From an uncultured Sedimentitalea sp. (GTDB lineage Bacteria; Pseudomonadota; Alphaproteobacteria; Rhodobacterales; Rhodobacteraceae), in contig CANNGH010000005.1 in NCBI GenBank assembly GCA_947504115.1, forward strand, positions 62,001 through 126,000: a stretch of 64,000 nucleotides of DNA. Direction: 5' to 3'. Below the pieces are notes generated by a model. That model saw only the letters and a program-made list of their open reading frames with translations, was not told where the DNA came from and did no database searches. The position numbers were made by a program, and so were the translations under genes. Below are positions 7,961 through 17,282 of the stretch, in pieces. Each line of letters opens with the position of its first letter. Within the stretch, counting starts at the first letter, position 1.

Positions 7961-9721
7961 TCAGCCCTCCTCGAAGGGATCCCATTCGTCCTCGACCTCG
8001 GGCAGGGCCTCGGTCATGGCGCTGGCGGCGATCTCTTCCTGCGTGCGGATATCGGTGATCCGCGCCTTGGGAAAGCGCGCCAGCACCGCCTGCACCATCG
8101 GATGTGCGTCGGCCTGTCGGCGCAGGTCGTTTTCGGCGGCGTCGCGTGTTTCGGCGATGGTCGGCGCGCCTCCCTCGGATACGACGCTGATCGCCCAGCG
8201 GTTGCCGGTCCAGCGTTGCAGGGCGCTGCCCAGACGTTGCGCCAGATCGCCCGGCGCATTGTCGGCGGGGCAGAATTCGATCCGTCCGGGCTGATAGCTG
8301 ACCAGACGCAGGCCGGTTTCCACCTCGACCAGCAGTTTGACGTCGCGATTGGCGCGGATCAGTTCGATGACGTGGTCAAGCGTCGGATAGCGCGCAAGCC
8401 CGGTGTCGAGGGCCTGTGCCGGTTGTGCCGATGTCACGCCCTGATAGCCGCTGGGGGTGGTGACTTGTGCGACCAGCTGCGCGCTCGTCTCGACCGGCCC
8501 TGCCTGGGCGGGCTGGCCACCACCGCCACCGCCACCACCGCCGGGTGGCGGCGGCGGGCTGTCCTGCATTTGCTGGATCAGCTTGTCGGGGGTGGGCATG
8601 TCGGCCACGTGGGTCAGACGGATCACCGCCATTTCGGCGGCCATCATGGCGTTGGGCGCGGCGGCGACCTCTTCCAGCGCGCGCAGCAGCATCTGCCACA
8701 TGCGCGCCAGAACCCGCAGCGGCAGATCCTGAGCCATCCGCGCTCCGCGCGTGCGCTCATCGGGTGAAATCGTCGGGTCTTCGGCGGCGTCCGGCGTGAT
8801 CTTGACCACGCTGACCCAATGGCTGATCTCGGCCAGATCGCGCAGCACCGCCAGCGGGTCGGCGCCCTCGGCGTATTGGGCGGACAGTTCGGCCAGCGCG
8901 CCGGCGGCATCGCCGCGCAGGATCATGTCGAACAGATCCAGCACACGCCCCCGATCGGCAAGCCCCAGCATGGCGCGCACGGTTTCGGCCGTGGTCTCGC
9001 CGGCGCCGTGACTGATCGCCTGATCCAGAAGCGAGGTTGCGTCGCGCGCCGATCCTTCGGCGGCGCGGGTGATCAGCGCCAGCGCATCCTCGGCGATCTG
9101 CGCGCCCTCGGCATCCGCGATCCGGCGCAGCATCGCGATCATGTCCTCGGGTTCGATCCGGCGCAGATCGAAGCGCTGACAGCGGGACAGAACGGTGACG
9201 GGAACCTTGCGGATCTCGGTGGTGGCGAAGATGAATTTGACGTGTTCGGGCGGTTCCTCAAGCGTCTTCAGCAGCGCGTTGAAGGCGCTGGTGGACAGCA
9301 TGTGGACCTCGTCGATGATGTAGATCTTGTAGCGCGCGCTGGCGGCGCGATAGCGCACGGAATCGATGATCTCGCGGATGTCGCCGACACCGGTGCGGCT
9401 GGCGGCGTCCATCTCCAGCACATCGACGTGCCGCCCCTCCATGATCGCCACGCAATGTTCGCATTGCCCGCAAGGCGTGATCGTGGGCCCGCCGGTGCCA
9501 TCCGGGCCGATGCAGTTCATGCCCTTGGCGATGATCCGCGCCGTCGTCGTCTTGCCGGTGCCGCGGATGCCGGTCATGATGAAGGCCTGCGCGATCCGGT
9601 CCGCCTGAAACGCATTCTTCAGCGTGCGCACCATCGCATCCTGCCCGACCAGATCGGCGAATGTCTCGGGGCGATATTTGCGCGCCAGCACCTGATAGGC
9701 GGGGGCGGATGTCTCTGTCAT
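7961..9721 (-). CDS. dnaX: DNA polymerase III tau/gamma clamp-loader subunit
   Basis: A 586-residue DnaX. The AAA+ ATPase region shows RKYRPETFADLVGQ, Walker A GIRGTGKTTTARII, a four-cysteine zinc site (C73, C82, C85, C88 region) and DEVHMLS Walker B; domain III follows to about 370. Residues 389-393 are five prolines and 394-402 nine glycines, then the tau-specific C-terminal domain. No A-rich slippery heptamer is visible, so ribosomal frameshifting as in E. coli is not expected. First gene of dnaX-ybaB-recR. Confidence 0.97.
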   Translation of the reverse strand: MTETSAPAYQVLARKYRPETFADLVGQDAMVRTLKNAFQADRIAQAFIMTGIRGTGKTTTARIIAKGMNCIGPDGTGGPTITPCGQCEHCVAIMEGRHVDVLEMDAASRTGVGDIREIIDSVRYRAASARYKIYIIDEVHMLSTSAFNALLKTLEEPPEHVKFIFATTEIRKVPVTVLSRCQRFDLRRIEPEDMIAMLRRIADAEGAQIAEDALALITRAAEGSARDATSLLDQAISHGAGETTAETVRAMLGLADRGRVLDLFDMILRGDAAGALAELSAQYAEGADPLAVLRDLAEISHWVSVVKITPDAAEDPTISPDERTRGARMAQDLPLRVLARMWQMLLRALEEVAAAPNAMMAAEMAVIRLTHVADMPTPDKLIQQMQDSPPPPPGGGGGGGGGQPAQAGPVETSAQLVAQVTTPSGYQGVTSAQPAQALDTGLARYPTLDHVIELIRANRDVKLLVEVETGLRLVSYQPGRIEFCPADNAPGDLAQRLGSALQRWTGNRWAISVVSEGGAPTIAETRDAAENDLRRQADAHPMVQAVLARFPKARITDIRTQEEIAASAMTEALPEVEDEWDPFEEG

Positions 9722-9790
9722 GGCGGTCCTGTCGGATTCGTGGCAAGGGCGCAGGTTAAGGCGGCGACGGTCCGGCGTCCAGCGGTGCGC

Positions 9791-10153
9791 TCACAGGCCC
9801 CAGAGGACGGCGCCGGTGCCCAGCGTCGCCAGCGTGAGGATCGAGGCCAGCGCGGTGAAGGATTTTCGCGGCATTGACGAGCAGTCATTGTTGGACAGCC
9901 GCTGATGAGTCTTGCGCGCCTGCCGATGCGCCGCCCAGAAGATCACGATTGCCGCGAACAGGAACAGCGATGCTACCGCCTTGGCCGCCCATGTCGGCTG
10001 GAACTCCCCGAACACGGCCTTCAGCCCGATCGCCACGCCGACCGCACCCAGCCCCGTTCCCATCCAGCTGTTGAACGTGCGTTCGTTGGCCATGATCGTG
10101 CGATCCTCGGCCCAGTCGGTGCGGGTTTCCGCTTTTTCATCGCGCGTGGTCAT
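9791..10153 (-). CDS. DUF202 membrane protein
   Basis: A 120-residue protein with the DUF202 opening WAEDRTIMANERTFNSWMGT and three hydrophobic segments (about residues 32-50, 57-78 and 100-118). The start at MTTRDEKAET gives normal family length; a longer frame to 10366 would run into the neighbouring gene. The ribosome site is weak. DUF202/YidH-type proteins are inner-membrane proteins without a settled role. It lies 112 bases downstream of the DUF2254 gene on the same strand. Confidence 0.75.
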   Translation of the reverse strand: MTTRDEKAETRTDWAEDRTIMANERTFNSWMGTGLGAVGVAIGLKAVFGEFQPTWAAKAVASLFLFAAIVIFWAAHRQARKTHQRLSNNDCSSMPRKSFTALASILTLATLGTGAVLWGL

Positions 10154-10265
10154 TCCGGCAGTCTTGCCGGTCTTGCGCCATGCGGCAAGATGGTTATCGC
10201 GCGAGGCACCGGCCGGCGTGGACGAGGGAGTGCGCCACGCGAATGGTAGCGGGCGCGACCGCATC

Positions 10266-11612
10266 TCATACCGGCGCGCCGTCCATCTCTGCCACGGTAT
10301 CGCGCACGTCAGGACGGGCGGCCTCCCACAGGCGCTGGCGATCGGGCGCGAAATCGAGCGCGGCAAGCGCGCGGCGCAGTTCGGTCACGGCGGCGTCGCG
10401 GGCGGCGGCGCTGAGGCCGGGATCGGGATGGCGCATCAGCCCGCCAAAGGTGTGTTGCAGCCGCTGCTGCACCTCGACCACCCCTGCGCCGTCACGCGAC
10501 AGGGCAACCAGCCCGTCCTCGATCAGGTCATGGGGGTTCAGCGGCGGCACATGCAGACGGGTCAGCCGGACCTTGCCGCCGATGGCGGCCTCGTCCTTGT
10601 AATCGGACAGGATCCGACCCACGCGGGTGATCACGTCGATGGCGGTGCCCGGATCGTTGACCCCCGGCGACAGCGCCTTGGATCCGATTTCCCCCATTGC
10701 GACCAGACCGAAACGCGGATCCTGATCATAACTGCGCACATCGCCTAGAACCACCTGGCGCCGCACCGCGTCCTGCAAACTATCCCAATCGTAATCGTCG
10801 CTTTCGGGTGCGCCGGTGGTCACCGCCATCACCATCGGCTCGTTCAGAAAGACGAAACTGCCGATGTTTCGCGCCAGATAGAGATCGACACCGTGCAGTT
10901 CTGCCGTTCGCTGAAGAGCTTCGGGATAGATATGCTGGATATAGCCGCTTTCAGCGGCGCGGATCGTCTTTGCTCCTTCGGGGACGGAGGATGTCAGCGG
11001 ATGCGCCCCCATGCAGGGCGTTTCCAGCCGATCGCGCAGTTGTTCCCGCGTTGCCTGTTCGATCTGGCGCGTCGAATTGATCAGACTGCCGAACCCTTGC
11101 AGATGCAGAACCCAGCGGATCAGGCTATAGACGATGCCAGTCAGAACCAGCACCGTCATCCAGAACAGCACCAGCGCCCGGTCGTCGGTATAGATGCCCA
11201 GTTCCCGCAATATGATCGCCACCAGCGCATAGACATAGGCGCCGATGAACACCGCCAGCGTGGTCTGCGTCGTGCGGTCCTGCACGATCAGGCGGTGCAC
11301 CCGCGGTGTCCACTGGTCCGAGATCGACCGATAGACCGTCACCATCACGCTGAGCGAAAACGTGGTCACCGCCAGCATCGCATTGGCGATGATGCCCAGC
11401 AGCCGATCCGCCGCCTGCCCGCTGAGACTCGACCCGAGATCCTTGGGGACGAACAGTTCGATCAGATGTGTCAGGCCCAGCGCCACGAAGGACAGGATCC
11501 CCATGATCAGCACCCGCACCCACAACCGGCGGGAATATTCGCGCGCCTTGCGTAGCAAGGTGTAGGGAACCAGATTGGCCAGCCGGCGCGGGATCATATC
11601 GGCAAGGGTCAT
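10266..11612 (-). CDS. DUF2254 membrane protein
   Basis: A 448-residue protein that fits DUF2254: four membrane segments in the first 170 residues (about 33-52, 71-97, 118-140 and 147-168), then a large cytoplasmic part with conserved strings such as AAESGYIQHIY, GSFVFLNEPMV and KALSPGVNDPGTA. The family is sometimes speculated to be transport-related; no function is established. It may share a transcript with the DUF202 gene that follows. Confidence 0.85.
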   Translation of the reverse strand: MTLADMIPRRLANLVPYTLLRKAREYSRRLWVRVLIMGILSFVALGLTHLIELFVPKDLGSSLSGQAADRLLGIIANAMLAVTTFSLSVMVTVYRSISDQWTPRVHRLIVQDRTTQTTLAVFIGAYVYALVAIILRELGIYTDDRALVLFWMTVLVLTGIVYSLIRWVLHLQGFGSLINSTRQIEQATREQLRDRLETPCMGAHPLTSSVPEGAKTIRAAESGYIQHIYPEALQRTAELHGVDLYLARNIGSFVFLNEPMVMAVTTGAPESDDYDWDSLQDAVRRQVVLGDVRSYDQDPRFGLVAMGEIGSKALSPGVNDPGTAIDVITRVGRILSDYKDEAAIGGKVRLTRLHVPPLNPHDLIEDGLVALSRDGAGVVEVQQRLQHTFGGLMRHPDPGLSAAARDAAVTELRRALAALDFAPDRQRLWEAARPDVRDTVAEMDGAPV

Positions 11613-11756
11613 TCAGGCAATCATTCCTTTGCGGCTCAGCTACCGGATAGTTGGACCGCAAAGGCGCAAAAAGCACAAGCCGTCGTTTGATCGCGCTTGC
11701 CCCGCCCGACAGTTCGCGCAGACTCCGGGTTCGTACCGCCAACAAAGGAGATGGCA

Positions 11757-12362
11757 ATGGATATGCCGATCATCCTGCTTGCGGCCGGTCAGTCGCGCCG
11801 GATGCGCGGGGCCGACAAGCTGTTGATGCGTGTTGACGGCCGGCCCCTGATCCGTCGGCAGGCTGCGATGGCGCGCAGCGTGACCAGCGGCGTCGTGATC
11901 GTCGCGCTGCCGCCGCCGCCCCATCCGCGGCATGACGCGCTGCAAGGGCTGGATCTGACATTGGTGGCGGTCCCGGATGCACGCGATGGCATGGCCGCGT
12001 CGATCCGCTGCGCTTTTGGCGCAGTTCCGCCGCAGGCGCCGGCGGCGATGCTCGTTCTTGCCGATCTGGTGGAGCTTCAGGCCGATGATCTGAGGAAGGT
12101 CGGGCAATCGGTTGATTTATCGTCGGGCAAACGAATATGGCGCGGCGCGACCGAGACCGGCGAGCCGGGGCACCCGATCGTGTTCGCCGCCGCGCTGTTT
12201 GCGCAAATCGCCCGTTTGCACGGCAATGCCGGTGCGCGCAGCGTGGCGACGGCTTCGGGCGACGCCGTCGTGCTGGTGCCGCTGCCCGGACGGCGCGCGC
12301 GCCGCGATCTGGACACGCCCGAAGACTGGGAGTCATGGCGCAGCGAACGCAATCCGCGCTGA
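11757..12362 (+). CDS. MobA-like nucleotidyltransferase
   Basis: A 201-residue NTP-transferase with the signature LLAAGQSRRMRGADKLL at residues 6-22, as in MocA/MobA enzymes that transfer CMP or GMP to molybdopterin. The GHPIVF and DLDTPEDW strings near the end also fit the MocA/GlcC-type group. The start is the ATG 6 bases after AAGGAG, preferred over one directly adjacent at 11751. Without molybdenum-cofactor neighbours the substrate is uncertain. Confidence 0.78.
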   Translation: MDMPIILLAAGQSRRMRGADKLLMRVDGRPLIRRQAAMARSVTSGVVIVALPPPPHPRHDALQGLDLTLVAVPDARDGMAASIRCAFGAVPPQAPAAMLVLADLVELQADDLRKVGQSVDLSSGKRIWRGATETGEPGHPIVFAAALFAQIARLHGNAGARSVATASGDAVVLVPLPGRRARRDLDTPEDWESWRSERNPR

Positions 12363-12398
12363 TTTTCAGGGAGATGCGCCTGCGAATGACGGCCGCCG

Positions 12399-13094
12399 TC
12401 ACGCCAGCAGCGCCGCCTCGTGTTTCCGAAGCGAGCGGCGGGCGGCCGGATAGCGCTCCCGCCCCCTGCGGGTTTCGAGATCCGGGAACAGGTCGAAGAT
12501 TTCCCGCCGTTGCGCATCGCCGATCCCGCCAAGCGATTGATTGCCCGGCTGGAAACTCTCGCTCCACGCACCGTCGGACAGAACGATCTCGTGCTGCACG
12601 AACATGAAATTGATATAGGTGACGCCCGCAATCGCCGCCGTATCGACCCTGCCCCGGCTCTTCAGGTGCCTGGCCGGAACGAGAACCTCGCGATCCTCGA
12701 AGTAAAGCGCGGTCCTGTCATTGGCGACCAGCATCCGGTGGTTCGGACTGACCATCATGTCGCGTTCCGGCACGCCGTCGCCCAAGGCACCTGCGCGGAT
12801 CAGCACAGGACCCAGATGCGGTCGCACGGCCAACTTCCTTGCGCTTAGGGCGTGTGAGCCCAGCCACCGGATCGTTCGAAAGCCATTGTCCCGGGTGAGA
12901 ACGCGATCGCCGGCCCGCAGGTCCTCCACCCGGCGCGCGCCCGTCAAAGTCGCGATCGCGGTGCCCGGGGTGAAACCGGGTGCGTTTCTGGCATGCACAA
13001 GACCGGCTTCGCGCCGCGCCGGTTCGTCACCGGGCCGGAGGCTCGGCTGCACGAAATCGTCAACGCTGTAGATGCTGTCAAAGATCGGCGACAT
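12399..13094 (-). CDS. Hint-domain (Hedgehog/intein-type) protein
   Basis: A 231-residue protein whose residues 39-190 match the Hint_2 module common in roseobacters: GFTPGTAIATL, VEDLRAGDRVLTRDNGFRTI and MMVSPNHRMLV. In splicing or autoprocessing Hint domains the first residue is Cys or Ser; here the equivalent position is Gly (PGFTPGT), and there is no C-terminal His-Asn, so self-processing is unlikely. No signal peptide. Function unknown. Confidence 0.75.
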   Translation of the reverse strand: MSPIFDSIYSVDDFVQPSLRPGDEPARREAGLVHARNAPGFTPGTAIATLTGARRVEDLRAGDRVLTRDNGFRTIRWLGSHALSARKLAVRPHLGPVLIRAGALGDGVPERDMMVSPNHRMLVANDRTALYFEDREVLVPARHLKSRGRVDTAAIAGVTYINFMFVQHEIVLSDGAWSESFQPGNQSLGGIGDAQRREIFDLFPDLETRRGRERYPAARRSLRKHEAALLA

Positions 13095-13548
13095 CCGGAT
13101 ACCTCACGCGCAAAGCTGCACCGTTCAAAATCATCAAAAACAATATCACCCCGGCGCCACCCACCTTCCGCAAATACGCGGCGGCAGGACACGAAGCTGG
13201 TTTCCCCTGCATACCCCAAGACCAGGAACGGAGGCAAAGACAAAAGTTTAAGCAAAACTGCAAAAAATCCGCCAGAGGCGCGCCAAAGATCAGGAGTGCA
13301 TGCAGCCGCCCGCCTCGATCTGCACATGGCGCGGGCGGATGGCGTGATGGATCGAAGGCGTGCGAATCGCGACGCGCAGACAAAAACGCACAAGTGTGCG
13401 GTGTTGCCGAACGATCGTGCCTGGCTGAACCTGCATTTGCCCGGCTACCGGTCGCCGCGAGAAAACACGCCAGGCCGGATGGTATCAGCAGATATAGCAG
13501 ACCGATACGCTGCACATGATCGCGGTCATGCGCCGCGCAGGGGTCGGT
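13095..13548. other. 454-base gap without a supported gene
   Basis: The base composition is more AT-rich than its surroundings. A minus-strand frame from a GTG at 13515 begins like a signal peptide (MQRIGLLYLL, then SGLACFLAATGSRANAG) but continues with low-complexity, unusual codon use and overlaps the Hint gene start. It could be a small exported protein or the remnant of one; I do not call it. No RNA gene is recognisable. Confidence 0.4.
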
Positions 13549-14046
13549 TCAGTAGATATAGCGGATCTGGTCGGTCCAGTAACGCTCGACCCGTTTGAGC
13601 GCATGTGTAATGCCCTCGATCCCGTCGAGCCCGATGATATCGCGGCTTTGCAGACCCTCGGCCTGCCGGGCGAACAGCGCGGTGACAATATCGCGGATTT
13701 CGCGACCGCGAGGGGTCAGGCGCACGCGCACGGACCGGCGGTCGATCTCGCATCTCTGGTGATGCATATAGCCCATCTCGACCAGCTTTTTCAGGTTGTA
13801 ACTGACATTGCTGCCCTGATAATAGCCGCGGCTTTTCAACTCGCCGGCGGTCACCTCGTTGTCGCCGATGTTGAACAGCAAAAGCGCCTGAACCGCGTTG
13901 ATCTCGAGGATACCGACGCGTTCGAATTCATCCTTGATCACGTCGAGCAACAGGCGGTGCAGACGTTCCACCATCGCCAGCGCCTCCAGATACCCCGACA
14001 TGAAGCCCCGCGCGCCCACCGGGGCGATCTGCATTTCCATACTCAT
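13549..14046 (-). CDS. MarR-type winged-helix regulator (LdtR-like)
   Basis: A 165-residue regulator with the conserved alphaproteobacterial pattern YLEALAMVERLHRLLLDVIK, INAVQALLLFNIG, then the recognition helix GYYQGSNVSYNLKKLVEMGY and wing DRRSVRVRLTPRG. This resembles LdtR, described in Liberibacter and Sinorhizobium as a MarR-family regulator of L,D-transpeptidase and stress genes. The start MSMEMQ is chosen because GGAGG lies 5 bases upstream. It is transcribed alone; the target is not shown by the sequence. Confidence 0.75.
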   Translation of the reverse strand: MSMEMQIAPVGARGFMSGYLEALAMVERLHRLLLDVIKDEFERVGILEINAVQALLLFNIGDNEVTAGELKSRGYYQGSNVSYNLKKLVEMGYMHHQRCEIDRRSVRVRLTPRGREIRDIVTALFARQAEGLQSRDIIGLDGIEGITHALKRVERYWTDQIRYIY

Positions 14047-14121
14047 CCGTTCCTCCGACTCGATCTGCTCGAACCCGAGACTCGCCAATAATCCCGAAGA
14101 AGAGGTTAAGACGGATTTGAA

Positions 14122-14379
14122 TCAGTTCTGAAAGGTGCGGGAAATATCGTCGATCAGGCGCCGGTAACGATCAGGCGCCGTGACCTGACCGGTCACCCAC
14201 TGATAGAGATCGTGATCGTTTTCATTCAGCAGAGCCTCGTAATCGTCCAGCGTAGCCGCCGACATCATGGCCAGGTAGCGCTCGGCATAGGCGGTCAGGA
14301 TCAGGTCCATCTCCTTGATGCCGCGCCGCATCGAGCGCATTTTCAGCCGTTTCAGTCGGGTATCGGCAGCCTCGGTCAT
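14122..14379 (-). CDS. sdhE: Succinate dehydrogenase assembly factor SdhE
   Basis: An 85-residue protein of the SdhE/DUF339 family, which helps attach FAD to the flavoprotein of succinate dehydrogenase. The diagnostic RRGIKEMDLIL motif is at residues 18-28, followed by the acidic helical core ENDHDLYQWVTG. Its ATG overlaps the stop of the XRE regulator gene by four bases (ATGA), so it is translated from the same message. No sdh genes are in the window. Confidence 0.92.
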   Translation of the reverse strand: MTEAADTRLKRLKMRSMRRGIKEMDLILTAYAERYLAMMSAATLDDYEALLNENDHDLYQWVTGQVTAPDRYRRLIDDISRTFQN

Positions 14380-14774
14380 TCCACGCCCTGCTGCACGAGA
14401 CGGCGGAGTTTCTTTTCCAGCCGTGCGGCGCGTTCGGCATTGGTGCGCATGCTGGCGCGGATTTCGCGCAGTTCGGTCAGCACATCGGAAAAGTCCGGGG
14501 CGCCTTCATCGATATCGACCGGACCGTTGGTGCCGTCGCCCTCGCCGGTCAGCAGCCACATGATCGAGACATTGAGCAGCCCCGCCATCATCGAAAGCCG
14601 GTTGGCACGGGGTTCGGACAGGTCTTCTTCCCAGGCGATCAGGGTGGTTTTCTTGACGCCCAGACGCCTGGCCAGTTGCGTCTGGGTCATGCCCGCAGCC
14701 TCGCGCGCGCCGGCGACGCGGTCGCCGAAGGTGGCCGCATCGGGGCCGAACCAGTCGCTGTCCTGTTCGGTCAT
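14376..14774 (-). CDS. XRE-family helix-turn-helix regulator coupled to sdhE
   Basis: A 132-residue protein. Residues 15-70 form an XRE domain (RVAGAREAAGMTQTQLARRL, then GVKKTTLIAWEEDLSEPRAN); the C-terminal 45 residues are helical with a basic coiled stretch (RTNAERAARLEKKLRRLVQQ). The start MTEQDSDWFG is chosen because CAGGAGA lies 6 bases upstream; an in-frame ATG at 14813 is less likely. The four-base overlap with sdhE suggests joint control. It reads away from the aminotransferase gene. Confidence 0.8.
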   Translation of the reverse strand: MTEQDSDWFGPDAATFGDRVAGAREAAGMTQTQLARRLGVKKTTLIAWEEDLSEPRANRLSMMAGLLNVSIMWLLTGEGDGTNGPVDIDEGAPDFSDVLTELREIRASMRTNAERAARLEKKLRRLVQQGVE

Positions 14775-14801
14775 GGTCTCTCCTGCGTCCGGTTGAACGG
14801 C

Positions 14802-16065
<1,264 letters not shown>

Positions 16066-16116
16066 GCGCGCCAGCGTTCGCTTGCGCGGAAGGTCCGGCC
16101 GCATGTCGCAACCGGA

Positions 16117-17193
16117 TCAGGCGGCCGGCGAGGGTGTGCCGTCCTGGCGGTGCATCACGAAGGTGAACTCGGTCGCCGACCGGTCCGACCGGAAATCAAG
16201 CCGGCCATGATGCGCCTGCGCGATCTGGGAGGCGATGAACAATCCCAATCCCAGACCGCTCCCGTTTTCCCGCAAGTTACCGCGCGCGAACGGATCGAAC
16301 AGGCTGTCGCGCATCTCGGTCGGGATCGGGTCGCCGGAATTGCGCACGCTCAGCACGAAACGCTCACCCTCGTCCCGCGCCGCGACAAGGATCGGCTGAT
16401 CCGGCGATCCGTGGGCGACGGCATTCGCCAGCAGGTTGGACAGCATCTGGCAGATGCGCTGCGCATCGCAATGGACCGGATCGCGAAAGTCCATCTTTTC
16501 GTCGATCCGGATGCCGGGATGGCCCAGCCGGATCTCGTTCACCGTATGTTCAAGCGACGGGCGCAGCGGCGTTTCGCTGTCCTGCTCGATCGTGATTCCG
16601 CCGCCCAGGCGGGCGCGGGTGAAATCCATCACGTCGTCGATCATCCGCGTCATCCGGTCCACCGATCCGTCGATCGAGTCCAGCATCGCCTTGACATCAT
16701 GGCTCTGGATCTCACGTCCGATCATGCGCGCGGCGGCCGAGATCGCCGCCAGCGGGTTGCGCAGGTCATGGCCCAGAACAGCGACGAACTGTTCTCGAAA
16801 CCGCGCTTCGGCCTCGGTGCTGCGCAGGGCGGTTTCGTTGGCCTTCTGCTGGGTGATGTCGCGGGCGCTGCAAAAGAACTTGTCGCCTTCGGGAATGCTG
16901 TTCCAGGACAGATCGCGATAGCCGCCGTCGCGGTGCCGATAGCGGTTCTCGAACGCGAGAACCGGCCGTCCGCTCTTGATCTGGTCAAAGGCGCTGTGCG
17001 TGCGCGCGATGTCGGCGGGATGGATGAAGTCGAAGAAATGGCGTGATTCGATCTCGGACGAACGATATCCCAGCACCGTCTGCCACGCCGGGTTGGTCGA
17101 TTCGAAATAGCCCTCGCGGGTGAGAATCCCCAACAGATCTGGCGTGACTCGCCATGTCAGACTGTATTTCGATTCTGCGGCCATCATTGCCAT
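16117..17193 (-). CDS. Orphan PAS-domain sensor histidine kinase
   Basis: A 358-residue kinase without membrane segments. A PAS fold spans about residues 10-125 (LLGILTREGYFESTNPAWQT, then DITQQ). The HisKA helix has the phospho-accepting H142 in VLGHDLRNPLAA. The ATPase domain shows the N box with N257 (NLLANAVAHG) and the G2 box GSGLGLGLFIA; the G1 box is the relaxed VRNSGDPIP form seen in this subfamily. No response regulator is adjacent, so the partner is elsewhere. The start is the first ATG after AGGAT. Confidence 0.85.
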   Translation of the reverse strand: MAMMAAESKYSLTWRVTPDLLGILTREGYFESTNPAWQTVLGYRSSEIESRHFFDFIHPADIARTHSAFDQIKSGRPVLAFENRYRHRDGGYRDLSWNSIPEGDKFFCSARDITQQKANETALRSTEAEARFREQFVAVLGHDLRNPLAAISAAARMIGREIQSHDVKAMLDSIDGSVDRMTRMIDDVMDFTRARLGGGITIEQDSETPLRPSLEHTVNEIRLGHPGIRIDEKMDFRDPVHCDAQRICQMLSNLLANAVAHGSPDQPILVAARDEGERFVLSVRNSGDPIPTEMRDSLFDPFARGNLRENGSGLGLGLFIASQIAQAHHGRLDFRSDRSATEFTFVMHRQDGTPSPAA

Positions 17194-17282
17194 AACATCC
17201 TGTTGCAAATCAATTGCTGCACCTGCACAAAGCCTAATAGAATGGTGCCCGGTGTCACCATCAAAAATGCGAGCGGCGAAGG

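Noticed and set aside
8516-8560. Programmed frameshift site in dnaX
   Set aside because: No A-AAA-AAG-type heptamer is seen; only a Pro/Gly repeat whose codons form a hairpin. Proteolytic processing is the better explanation.
13078-13515. Minus-strand frame with a signal-peptide-like start
   Set aside because: After the first 30 codons composition and codon use do not look coding, and it overlaps the start of the Hint gene. Kept only as a gap note.
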